13,972 nucleotides of DNA, taken from assembly GCA_028867235.1 (NCBI GenBank), contig JAGWGS010000014.1:1-13972 (forward strand), read 5' to 3'. The notes under the pieces were generated by a model. It did no database searches, had not been told where the DNA came from, and saw nothing but the letters and a program-made list of their open reading frames with translations. Below, piece after piece: positions 7,111-13,426 of this stretch (positions are counted from its first letter, which is position 1; each line of letters opens with the position of its first letter). This DNA comes from Nitrososphaerota archaeon. GTDB taxonomy: Archaea; Thermoproteota; Nitrososphaeria; Nitrososphaerales; Nitrosopumilaceae. The translations under genes and the position numbers were made by a program.

Positions 7111-7536
7111 CTAGTTTGAAATCTCGTCAGTCTTGACCTGCTTTTTTTCCTCTGCTTTTTTTCTCAGATAGTTCTGGACCCATTCCTGAGTTATGACTCC
7201 AGATTCAGTCAAGTTGACAAGCGTGTTGGTTGAGGCATCACCCACCACCTTGCCTGTGTTTCTTCGTACCTGTCTCCACTTGAGACTGGTGTTACCGCTC
7301 TTTGATGAATATATTATTCCAAGCACTTCCTTGGCATTTACAAAAGTCATGTCGCGAATTTTTTTGAGGGTAACCTTGTCTGCTGCTTCTACATATATCA
7401 AGCCCGGTGATGTTTCACGTTCAGGAAATACTTCGTAATCCTCCATGTAGCTTTCTGGTATAAACGAGTTACATGTACTTAGGATAACAAACTTCCTAAA
7501 ACTTTCAAGTGAACACGTTGCATCGATTGTTACCAT
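7111..7536 (-). CDS. conserved hypothetical protein, likely thaumarchaeal
   Basis: This is a 141-residue soluble protein of unknown function. It begins MVTIDATCSLESFRKFVIL, has a central mixed region with VTLKKIRDMTFVNAKEVLG (about 55-73), and ends in a highly charged helix-like tail with many Lys and Glu (about 118-141, NYLRKKAEEKKQ). It shows no signal peptide, membrane helix or metal motif. A TTG 12 bases upstream (7548) would add LRQ-type residues. I chose the ATG at 7536 because a TATA-like box (TTGATAAAA on the minus strand, 7559-7567) is centred about 27 bases before it. It lies 45 bases upstream of pelota on the same strand, but pelota has its own TATA element in the gap. Confidence 0.75.
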   Translation of the reverse strand: MVTIDATCSLESFRKFVILSTCNSFIPESYMEDYEVFPERETSPGLIYVEAADKVTLKKIRDMTFVNAKEVLGIIYSSKSGNTSLKWRQVRRNTGKVVGDASTNTLVNLTESGVITQEWVQNYLRKKAEEKKQVKTDEISN

Positions 7537-7558
7537 TTGTCTAAGCAATCCCGCCGCC

Positions 7559-7567
7559 TTTTATCAA
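7559..7567 (-). promoter_or_regulatory. TATA box of the 7111-7536 gene
   Basis: TTGATAAAA on the minus strand is centred about 27 bases from the ATG at 7536 and too close to the TTG at 7548, so it decides the start. Confidence 0.5.
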
Positions 7568-7610
7568 GCTTCTTGAAAGACTCAAGTAGGAACAAACAAA
7601 ATTATTTGAT

Positions 7611-7673
7611 TGCAGGCATTGATGACCAAATCCATTTGATTTGATGAGAAGGATCTTGAGTTCTGAGCCTGCA
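7611..7673 (+). ncRNA. candidate C/D box guide sRNA
   Basis: In a gap without a gene, the plus strand has all parts of an archaeal C/D box sRNA in order. There is a terminal stem TGCAGGC (7611-7617) pairing perfectly with GCCTGCA (7667-7673), box C TGATGA (7620-7625), a weak D' TTGA (7636-7639), box C' TGATGA (7642-7647), and box D CTGA (7663-7666) directly before the closing stem. The guide stretches are 10 bases (7626-7635) and 15 bases (7648-7662). Such RNAs bind L7Ae, Nop5 and fibrillarin and direct 2'-O-methylation of rRNA or tRNA. Against it: the base before box C is T instead of a purine, D' is not CTGA, and no clear own promoter was seen. I did not find the target. Confidence 0.5.
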
Positions 7674-7676
7674 CTT

Positions 7677-7686
7677 GATTTTTATC
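7677..7686 (+). promoter_or_regulatory. TATA box of the YjbQ-family gene
   Basis: GATTTTTATC is centred about 28 bases before the ATG at 7709, fitting leaderless transcription. It begins just after the closing stem of the sRNA candidate. Confidence 0.5.
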
Positions 7687-7708
7687 CAATGGCACTTCCT
7701 ACTACACC

Positions 7709-8128
7709 ATGAAATCCCACACCGAATATCTCACCTACAATGTATCATCAAGGAGAGGTTTTGTCAACATCACACCTGATGTACGAAAGATAATTCAAAA
7801 AAGCACAATCAAAGAAGGACTGTGCCTTGTAAATGCAATGCACATAACTGCTAGCGTATTTATCAACGATAACGAGAGCGGGCTACATCGTGATTATGAA
7901 AAGTGGCTTGAAGAAATCGCACCACACGAACCACTATCTCAATACAGACACAATGATACCGGAGAAGACAATGCAGATGCACACCTAAAAAGACAAGTCA
8001 TGGGAAGAGAGGTTGTAGTTGCAATAACCAAGGGCCAGCTTGACTTTGGTCCATGGGAGCAAATCTTTTATGGAGAATTTGACGGCAATAGACCAAAAAG
8101 AGTTCTTGTCAAAGTAATTGGGGAATAA
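7709..8128 (+). CDS. YjbQ / UPF0047 family protein
   Basis: This 139-residue cytosolic protein covers the whole compact UPF0047 family. The hallmark segments are NAMHITASV (42-50, with H45), YRHNDTGEDNADAHL (79-93, with H81 and H92), VVVAITKGQLDFGPWEQIF (102-120) and RPKRVLVKVIG at the end. Family members show weak thiamine-phosphate synthase activity in vitro, and some are annotated as 'secondary thiamine-phosphate synthase enzyme', but the natural reaction is not settled. The conserved histidines suggest metal or phosphate binding. The length is normal. The gene stands alone on its strand and ends 2 bases from the convergent small Cys-rich gene. Confidence 0.93.
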   Translation: MKSHTEYLTYNVSSRRGFVNITPDVRKIIQKSTIKEGLCLVNAMHITASVFINDNESGLHRDYEKWLEEIAPHEPLSQYRHNDTGEDNADAHLKRQVMGREVVVAITKGQLDFGPWEQIFYGEFDGNRPKRVLVKVIGE

Positions 8129-8130
8129 TT

Positions 8131-8286
8131 CTAAGATAGAGAGCCTCTCTTCTGGGCCCCTTCTTCCAATGGTTTTAGCTTGAAGCTCTGCTCGTGATTT
8201 TGTGCCCCATGATGACACTTGACACATCCAACCTTGAATCCATTGGAATCCTTGACAAAAGTTTCACATCCACAAAAACATGTCAT
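8131..8286 (-). CDS. small Cys-rich metal-binding-type protein (51 residues)
   Basis: This short gene encodes MTCFCGCETFV at the start, then CVKCHH (21-26), and a basic, polar tail ending in RGSLS. Cysteines C3, C5, C7, C21 and C24 plus H25 and H26 give a CxCxC...CxxCHH pattern, able to hold a zinc ion or an iron-type centre. The ATG at 8286 is the first possible start after an in-frame stop, and a TATA-like box (GTTATATCA on the minus strand, about 8309-8317) is centred about 27 bases before it. It lies 33 bases downstream of the DtxR-family regulator on the same strand and ends 2 bases from the YjbQ gene. I do not recognise a family. The cysteine spacing, promoter and tight fit between neighbours argue that it is real. 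Confidence 0.65.
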   Translation of the reverse strand: MTCFCGCETFVKDSNGFKVGCVKCHHGAQNHEQSFKLKPLEEGAQKRGSLS

Positions 8287-8308
8287 AAAATCATATCGCC
8301 CATGTCTG

Positions 8309-8317
8309 TGATATAAC
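8309..8317 (-). promoter_or_regulatory. TATA box of the small Cys-rich gene
   Basis: The minus strand reads GTTATATCA, about 27 bases before the ATG at 8286. It lies in the 33-base gap after the DtxR-family gene. Confidence 0.5.
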
Positions 8318-8319
8318 CC

Positions 8320-8769
8320 TTAGTTCTTGCAGCAGCTTCCCCGAGGTATGTCGTTGTCATGCGGACACTTTCTTGGATGTTTGAGCATTGTACACAATGC
8401 ATCTGTAAACTGGGGGCTCATGTGGTGCTCTATTCCACAAACCATCTCTTCATCAATGTCCACCTTTAATGCGCTATCCATGAGTACCTCAAGTAATCTA
8501 CTGTTTCGCATCATATTCGAACCAATCTCCTCGCCATTTTTTGTAAGCGAGACACCGCTCTTGTTATAGTTGACAAGCTTTGATTCATTTAGTTTCTTTA
8601 ACATCTGGACAACACTTGGCTGTCTCACATTTAGCATCTTGGCAATGGTGCTTATCTTTACCGGATCCCCGCCTTCCTTGATGTGCCATATTGCCTTTAG
8701 GTACATCTCCACATGTTCTGCTTCAGCAGTTCCAACAAACAAAACTTCTTGATCTTCCATGATATTCAT
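8320..8769 (-). CDS. DtxR-family metal-dependent transcription regulator
   Basis: This 149-residue regulator has an N-terminal winged helix (about 17-80; recognition helix near VRQPSVVQMLKKL at 48-60) followed by a metal-binding and dimerisation domain, and no SH3-like third domain. CGIEHHMS (111-118) matches the CxxEH primary metal site of DtxR/IdeR (C111, E114, H115), which favours iron over manganese sensing; MntR has Glu at the Cys position. By eye, ancillary-site ligands differ: the His in the usual RxHRLLE is Ser (RNSRLLE, S90). An added Cys/His end (C126, H131, C135, H137, C146, C147) could bind another metal. The ATG at 8769 follows the TAG of the TrmB-type gene with no gap, so the two are surely co-transcribed. 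An ATG at 8760 is an alternative start. Confidence 0.9.
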   Translation of the reverse strand: MNIMEDQEVLFVGTAEAEHVEMYLKAIWHIKEGGDPVKISTIAKMLNVRQPSVVQMLKKLNESKLVNYNKSGVSLTKNGEEIGSNMMRNSRLLEVLMDSALKVDIDEEMVCGIEHHMSPQFTDALCTMLKHPRKCPHDNDIPRGSCCKN

Positions 8770-9570
8770 CTATCCCTTGGTTGATTTTACGTCTTTTGAT
8801 TCTTTTAACAAGTATTCAAAATATTCCCTTGCAAAGCCCGCCAAGCCAGAGTGATCTGCCCATATTGCAACTGCCTCCTTTGTACCGGTCGTACCAAGTT
8901 CCTCGCCTAAAAGTAACACTACATATCTCTTATCAGATATTATACCGCCTCCAAACAACCCTTTCTTTATCTTGACTGTTGCAAGCCTTGAAAGAGACTT
9001 GAGCGTCTCTGAATCCACATCCTCTGATACCAAAATAGTAATGTCTACCCCTCTGTCATGGAGCAGTCGAAGTTTTGGAAGTGCCTCTTTTGCAAGCTCT
9101 TCTGCCACTTTGGGTATGGCAATCATCACCTCGTTTCTACACGAATCGACCATCTCAAGTATCTTTGTTGCAATGTTGATTACCCCTGAAATTATCCAAA
9201 TGTCTGGCTTTTCACTTATACCACTTTGCTCATAAAGAGGAGTAAGCTCTTTGAGTACAATATTTTCATTATTTTTAAATTCTGTCTCAAACTGCTGTCT
9301 TGATGTCTGGATTGCAGTAGTAGGTGATTTTGCAAAATATTGCGTAGGCCTTGAATCATCAGAGCCTATCCAACCCTTCTCCTCCAGTGTACCTAAAACC
9401 TCGTATATCTTTGAATACGGGACCCCTGATTTTTGACTGAGATCAGATGCAGTAATTGGCCCTGTCTTTAGCAATGATGAGTATGTCTTGATTTCATAGC
9501 TTGTAAGGCCTATTTTTTCCAGCGCCTTTCTTGTCTTGTCAGATAGGTTCACAGTAAAGTTGATCGACAT
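8770..9570 (-). CDS. TrmB-family transcription regulator
   Basis: This 266-residue archaeal regulator has an N-terminal winged helix at about 15-85 (ALEKIGLTSYEIKTYSSLL, then ASDLSQKSGVPYSKIYEVLGTLEEKGWI at 41-68), typical of the TrmB family. A short coiled region at 85-115 follows, then a C-terminal effector domain at about 120-260 like the phospholipase-D-type fold of TrmB, with WIISG (125-129), VMIAIP, VDITILVSED and WADHSGLAGFAREYFEYLL. TrmB itself senses sugars, but many relatives sense other signals or none known. Its TAG abuts the ATG of the DtxR-family gene, so the two form an operon. The ATG at 9570 is the annotated start, but the best TATA box (9577-9583) is too close to it and better fits a GTG at 9552 (codon 7). 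The gene is divergent from the radical SAM gene. Confidence 0.9.
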   Translation of the reverse strand: MSINFTVNLSDKTRKALEKIGLTSYEIKTYSSLLKTGPITASDLSQKSGVPYSKIYEVLGTLEEKGWIGSDDSRPTQYFAKSPTTAIQTSRQQFETEFKNNENIVLKELTPLYEQSGISEKPDIWIISGVINIATKILEMVDSCRNEVMIAIPKVAEELAKEALPKLRLLHDRGVDITILVSEDVDSETLKSLSRLATVKIKKGLFGGGIISDKRYVVLLLGEELGTTGTKEAVAIWADHSGLAGFAREYFEYLLKESKDVKSTKG

Positions 9571-9576
9571 TCTTGT

Positions 9577-9583
9577 TATATAT
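9577..9583 (-). promoter_or_regulatory. strong TATA-like box before the TrmB-type gene
   Basis: The minus strand reads ACATATATAAC around here. The core lies only about 10 bases before the ATG at 9570 but 28 bases before an in-frame GTG at 9552. If it is the real TATA box, the leaderless start would be that GTG and the protein would have 260 residues. Confidence 0.4.
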
Positions 9584-9620
9584 GTCTAGGATTTTACTAC
9601 CTTTACGAAGAGGATCTACT

Positions 9621-9651
9621 AATTCATCTGGTGTCTTGTAGGAAATGAATT
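9621..9651. promoter_or_regulatory. inverted repeat, possible operator in the divergent gap
   Basis: AATTCAT (9621-9627) and ATGAATT (9645-9651) are perfect 7-base arms around a 17-base spacer. The right arm touches the TATA box of the radical SAM gene. A dimeric regulator such as the adjacent TrmB- or DtxR-type protein could bind here and block TBP/TFB. The arms are AT-rich, so chance cannot be excluded. Confidence 0.35.
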
Positions 9652-9658
9652 AAATACT
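9650..9658 (+). promoter_or_regulatory. TATA box of the radical SAM (Tes-like) gene
   Basis: TTAAATACT is centred about 30 bases before the ATG at 9684, consistent with leaderless transcription. Confidence 0.5.
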
Positions 9659-9683
9659 ATCTTCTAAGATATGCGTATAAGAC

Positions 9684-11348
9684 ATGGAACTAATTCAGAT
9701 ATCTAATCAGAAGACTCCTACTCTAGGAAAAAAATCTACTATACGATTTACCCAGAGTATTTGTCCTGACTGTAACATGATACTTGACGCTGAGGTCTTT
9801 GAAAGAGATGGTAAGGTCTTCATGACAAAGACTTGTCCGACTCATGGAGAATGCGAAGAACTCTATTTTGGCTCTTATGATATGTACAAGAAATTCAGTA
9901 CTTACTGGATTGACGGCAAAGGTGCACATGCTCCAAATGTAATGATTGACAAGTGCTCCTGTCCAAACAACTGTGGTCTATGTTCTAATCACTTGTCCCA
10001 CAGTGGTCTTGCAAACATGATAGTTACTAACAGATGTGATCTTACCTGCTGGTACTGCTTCTTCTATGTAAAGAAGGGACTTGAAGGTGCATACATGTAT
10101 GAACCATCTCAAGACCAAGTAAGAGCAATGATGAAGACACTCAAGGCAGAAAGGCCAATCCCGGGAAACTCGATGCAGATTACTGGTGGTGAACCAATGC
10201 TCAGAGAAGATATTGTTGATGTTATCAAAATAATGAAACAAGAAGGTGTTGATCACATTCAGATGAACACAAATGGAATCAGATTTGCACTAGACCCCGA
10301 AGCAATGAGAGAGGTTAGACTCGCAGGTGTCAATAACTTGTACTTGAGTTTTGATGGAGTAACACCAAGAACAAATCCAAAGAACCACTGGGAGATTCCG
10401 TATGCCTTAGAGAGTGCAAGAAAGACAGGAACAACTGTGGTATTTGTTCCAACTGTAATCAAGTCAATCAATGATCACGAACTTGGCCCAATAATTCGAT
10501 ATGCACAAAAGAACATGGATGTAGTTCACGCAGTAAACTTCCAACCTGTCTCCCTTACAGGAAGAATGGGAAAGAAAGAGCGTGAAAAATATAGAATTAC
10601 AATTCCTGATTGTATCCAAAGAATTGAAGAGCAGACAAATGGAGAGGTAACAGTAGATGACTGGTTCCCCGTCCCAAGCTGCATGCCACTTACAAATGTC
10701 ATTGAAGCATTCTCTAGTAAACCAAAGTATGAACTGTCAATTCACTTTGCATGTGGTGCAGGAACATACATCTTTGAGGATGCAGAGACAAAGAAATTTG
10801 TCCCATTGACAAGATTTGCCGATATTCAGGGAATGCTTGAACTCTTTGAAGACAAGGCAGAAGAGATACGCTCTGGCAAGAACAAGTACTTTACAATGCT
10901 TGAAGTAGTAAGAAAACTATCAAGTTTTATTGATAAAAAGAAACAGCCTGCAGGTCTAGACCTTGCAAAGATGTTTGGAAGCATATTGATGAAGAGATCC
11001 TTTAACTCAGTAGGCTCTTGGCACGTCAAGGGATTGTTCCTTGGAATGATGCACTTCCAAGACAAGTACAATGAAGATCTTGAGAGGCTTCAAAGATGTG
11101 ATATTCACTATCTTACACCCGACTTGAGAATTGTACCATTCTGTGCATTCAATGTAATTCCAGAGTGGTATAGAGATAGAATCCAAAAGAAATATTCTAT
11201 TTCTGTAGAAGAATGGGAACAAAGAGTTGGTGCCAAGCTAGAAGATGGCCTTTACAGAGGAATCATGAGAAGAGGTTCTGGTGACGAGCTAGCAGCAGGC
11301 TGTGCAAAGAGCCAGATGATGCACGAAGCATCACAGGCACTTATGTAA
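9684..11348 (+). CDS. tes: radical SAM protein, probable tetraether lipid synthase (Tes)
   Basis: This 554-residue iron-sulfur enzyme resembles the Tes family (type member MJ0619), which couples the terminal carbons of two phytanyl chains to turn archaeol-type lipids into GDGT tetraethers, at the membrane. The radical SAM cluster is C118, C122, C125 (CDLTCWYC), with GGEP at 168-171. The N-terminal part has CPDC (27-30), CPTHG (51-55), C57, and CSCPNNCGLC (91-100) just before the core, as expected for the extra metal centres of Tes. Further cysteines (C310, C333, C357, C472, C487) may hold auxiliary clusters. Length and motif order match Tes. Nitrososphaerota make GDGTs including crenarchaeol, so the role fits. 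These genomes can carry several related radical SAM proteins, so a different lipid step is possible. No cobalamin-binding domain is seen, unlike ring synthases Grs. The gene is divergent from the TrmB/DtxR pair. Confidence 0.82.
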   Translation: MELIQISNQKTPTLGKKSTIRFTQSICPDCNMILDAEVFERDGKVFMTKTCPTHGECEELYFGSYDMYKKFSTYWIDGKGAHAPNVMIDKCSCPNNCGLCSNHLSHSGLANMIVTNRCDLTCWYCFFYVKKGLEGAYMYEPSQDQVRAMMKTLKAERPIPGNSMQITGGEPMLREDIVDVIKIMKQEGVDHIQMNTNGIRFALDPEAMREVRLAGVNNLYLSFDGVTPRTNPKNHWEIPYALESARKTGTTVVFVPTVIKSINDHELGPIIRYAQKNMDVVHAVNFQPVSLTGRMGKKEREKYRITIPDCIQRIEEQTNGEVTVDDWFPVPSCMPLTNVIEAFSSKPKYELSIHFACGAGTYIFEDAETKKFVPLTRFADIQGMLELFEDKAEEIRSGKNKYFTMLEVVRKLSSFIDKKKQPAGLDLAKMFGSILMKRSFNSVGSWHVKGLFLGMMHFQDKYNEDLERLQRCDIHYLTPDLRIVPFCAFNVIPEWYRDRIQKKYSISVEEWEQRVGAKLEDGLYRGIMRRGSGDELAAGCAKSQMMHEASQALM

Positions 11349-11365
11349 AAATCTCGTCTAATACC

Positions 11366-11372
11366 TTATTAT
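11366..11372 (+). promoter_or_regulatory. TATA box of the GT4 gene
   Basis: TTATTAT is centred about 26 bases before the ATG at 11395, which supports that start over the TTG at 11377. Confidence 0.45.
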
Positions 11373-11394
11373 CTAATTGCCAGAACTAAACACA

Positions 11395-12417
11395 ATGAAG
11401 GTTCTGATTATTTCTCCGACTGAATCAGGTATTGGCGGTATAGCACAGCACGTTGGTGGCCTTGTCAACTTTTTAAAAAAAAATGGAAACAATGTAGACA
11501 TTCTTTCATCTGCAAATATCTTTACAATACAATCAAAAGGCCTAAAAAATCCAAGCTTTGCATTATCTGCATTTTTAAAAACAAAATTCATGTCAAAATA
11601 TGATATAGTGCATGCACATAATCTTCCATCCGCATTGCCAATGAAATATGCGTCAGGAAAAAAGATCCTGACATTACATGGAATTTATTCTGAACAGATA
11701 GACATCTTGCATGGAAAATCATTAGGGAAATTATCCAATATGTATCAAAAAAAAGCACTCTTGTGGGCAGATGCAATAACTGCAGTATCTAAGGAAACAC
11801 ATGACTATTATACAGATTTAGGATTCAAAGTTTCTTTAATTCCTAATGCCATAGATATAACCTCATTACCAAATAAACCACAGAGGCTGTATGACAAACA
11901 AGTAATCTATGCAGGTAGAATCTCAAAAGAAAAGGGCATCATGGATCTACTAGAAGCTTGTAAAAAATTCCCACAAGATGTTCATATTCTGATTCTTGGT
12001 ACTGGACCTGAAGAAGAAAAAGTAAAACATATTGCAAATGCACTAAAAAATGTTCACTTTATGGGTGGTATGTCCAAAGAACATACTATATCTCTAATTA
12101 GAGGCTCTGATGTTTTGGTTCAACCTTCTCTTGCTGAAGGGATAAGCTCTACAATTCTTGAAGCAATGGCATGTAAAGTACCAGTTATTGCAACACGCAT
12201 TGGAGGAAATATTGAATTAATAAAACATAATGAGAATGGAATCCTAGTCGAACCAAATTCGCCCCAACAATTATCTGATGAAACACTTTCTCTTCTTGAG
12301 AATCCTGAAAAATCTCTGATACTGCGGGAGCAAGCATTCACGCGTGTACAAAAATATGATTGGTCTAGTGTAGGACCACTATACTTGAACTTGTATGAAT
12401 CACTAGTTAATAATTAA
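11395..12417 (+). CDS. glycosyltransferase, GT4-like (GT-B fold)
   Basis: This 340-residue glycosyltransferase transfers a sugar from a nucleotide-sugar donor, probably to a lipid-linked or surface glycan on the cytoplasmic face. The N-terminal Rossmann half has the glycine-rich acceptor loop ESGIGGIAQHV (10-20) and HAHNLPSALP (73-82). The C-terminal half has the donor region YAGRISKEKG (172-181), LGTGPEEE (201-208) and the EX7E motif E248...E256 (EGISSTILE), typical of retaining GT4 enzymes. There is no membrane helix. The open frame extends to a TTG at 11377, but MKVLIIS at the ATG at 11395 is the usual family N-terminus and has a TATA box at the right distance. It follows the Tes-like gene by 46 bases and starts an AT-richer glycan region. 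The acceptor and sugar are unknown. Confidence 0.92.
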   Translation: MKVLIISPTESGIGGIAQHVGGLVNFLKKNGNNVDILSSANIFTIQSKGLKNPSFALSAFLKTKFMSKYDIVHAHNLPSALPMKYASGKKILTLHGIYSEQIDILHGKSLGKLSNMYQKKALLWADAITAVSKETHDYYTDLGFKVSLIPNAIDITSLPNKPQRLYDKQVIYAGRISKEKGIMDLLEACKKFPQDVHILILGTGPEEEKVKHIANALKNVHFMGGMSKEHTISLIRGSDVLVQPSLAEGISSTILEAMACKVPVIATRIGGNIELIKHNENGILVEPNSPQQLSDETLSLLENPEKSLILREQAFTRVQKYDWSSVGPLYLNLYESLVNN

Positions 12418-12522
12418 TGAATCTGCATTCTATTGTGTAGATCGTAAATCAGTTCTTGTATCATATGCTGTAAATCATTTGTATGTGGAAAAAAATTTCT
12501 TATAGATAAAGCTCCTATGTTT
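12418..12522. other. AT-rich convergent spacer
   Basis: This spacer separates the ends of the GT4 and GT2 genes. It holds an 8-base direct repeat (GTAAATCA at 12444 and 12470) and T-rich stretches on both strands that could end both transcripts. A minus-strand frame is open through it but lacks a start codon. No gene is supported. Confidence 0.4.
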
Positions 12523-13395
12523 TTATTCTTTTAAATTCAAGTATGTTTTTAGAACTCTGCTTGAGATAGATTTTGGTAAAAATCTAAACATGCCATCTCT
12601 GATCATTCTTCTACCTCTAGTTATAAGCGGTTTTTTCTTCCTATATTCATTTAATGCCTCCAGATATTTTTCTTGTATGGAAGGCTCAAGTTTACCTAGA
12701 ATCAAGTTTCTTACATTTGTAGTCCTTTCAAGTGAATCGATCATATTTAATTTAGTTAACTGTCTTTGATGTATTCTATATTTCAAAGTAAATTTAGGAA
12801 TCAGGTGAATTGTATAACCATACAACAAACAACAACGAAGCCAAAATTCATAGTCTTCTCTAAATTTTACTTCTGATGAAAACCTTCCACATTTGTCAAA
12901 TATTGATCTATGAATTAAGCTACTATTGGCATTTCCTACATGGTGATCTAACAATATTACATTTTTCTCAAAGTTTGTAAGTCCATTATAATTTGGTTCG
13001 ACGAATTCACCTATTTTTCTACCTGAAAAATCCATAGTTTCATAGTGAGTGTAAAATATGCAAGCTTTGGGTTCGCCTCTAAAAGAAATAATTTCATTAA
13101 CTAATGTTTCTACTGCATTTTCATAAAGTATGTCATCATTTCCTAACCATTTGAACCATTCTCCAGTCATGTGCTGAATTCCAATATTAAGAGCTGATGC
13201 AGTGCCACCATTTTCTTTGGTAATTATTTTTATTCGATCTGCATATTTTTTTAATATATTCAATGAATTATCTGTAGATCCATCATTAATCGCAATTACT
13301 TCTATATTCTTGTATGTCTGATTTAATGCAGATTTGATACACTCATCCAAGAAATCTTCTGCATTATAAACTGGTATTATTATGGATATCCTCAT
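12523..13395 (-). CDS. glycosyltransferase family 2
   Basis: This 290-residue GT-A fold enzyme adds a sugar from a nucleotide-sugar donor, likely for surface glycan synthesis. Motifs are the N-terminal ISIIIPVYN (3-11), the nucleotide-binding INDGSTDNS (36-44), GGTASALNIGI (63-73), a DxD-type metal site GNDD (85-88, with Asn at the first place), and the catalytic-base region REDYEFWLRC (179-188, E180 and D181). The catalytic domain ends near 215, and a basic helical tail follows (KKKPLITRGRRMIRDGMFRFLPK), which may touch the membrane surface. The start is the ATG at 13395, with an AT-rich box GATAATACT on the minus strand about 27 bases upstream that overlaps the stop of the preceding gene. 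Strong A/T codon bias. The donor and acceptor cannot be read from sequence. Confidence 0.93.
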   Translation of the reverse strand: MRISIIIPVYNAEDFLDECIKSALNQTYKNIEVIAINDGSTDNSLNILKKYADRIKIITKENGGTASALNIGIQHMTGEWFKWLGNDDILYENAVETLVNEIISFRGEPKACIFYTHYETMDFSGRKIGEFVEPNYNGLTNFEKNVILLDHHVGNANSSLIHRSIFDKCGRFSSEVKFREDYEFWLRCCLLYGYTIHLIPKFTLKYRIHQRQLTKLNMIDSLERTTNVRNLILGKLEPSIQEKYLEALNEYRKKKPLITRGRRMIRDGMFRFLPKSISSRVLKTYLNLKE

Positions 13396-13417
13396 TATGT
13401 AAAATAAATTATTGGCA

Positions 13418-13426
13418 AGTATTATC
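13418..13426 (-). promoter_or_regulatory. TATA-like box of the GT2 gene
   Basis: GATAATACT on the minus strand is centred about 27 bases before the ATG at 13395. It overlaps the stop codon of the upstream glycosyltransferase gene, so the two could also be read together across the 29-base gap. Confidence 0.35.

Noticed and set aside
7985..8227. Minus-strand open frame of 80 codons
   Set aside because: It is antisense to the YjbQ-family gene and is frame-shifted relative to the better supported small Cys-rich gene at 8131-8286.
12444..12477. Direct repeat GTAAATCA in the convergent spacer
   Set aside because: Only two AT-rich 8-base copies; too short to call a repeat family or a site.
12414..12530. 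Minus-strand open frame of about 38 codons after the GT2 gene
   Set aside because: It has no start codon before its last 17 codons, overlaps both neighbouring gene ends and lies in AT-rich spacer; chance or a tiny remnant is likelier than a gene.
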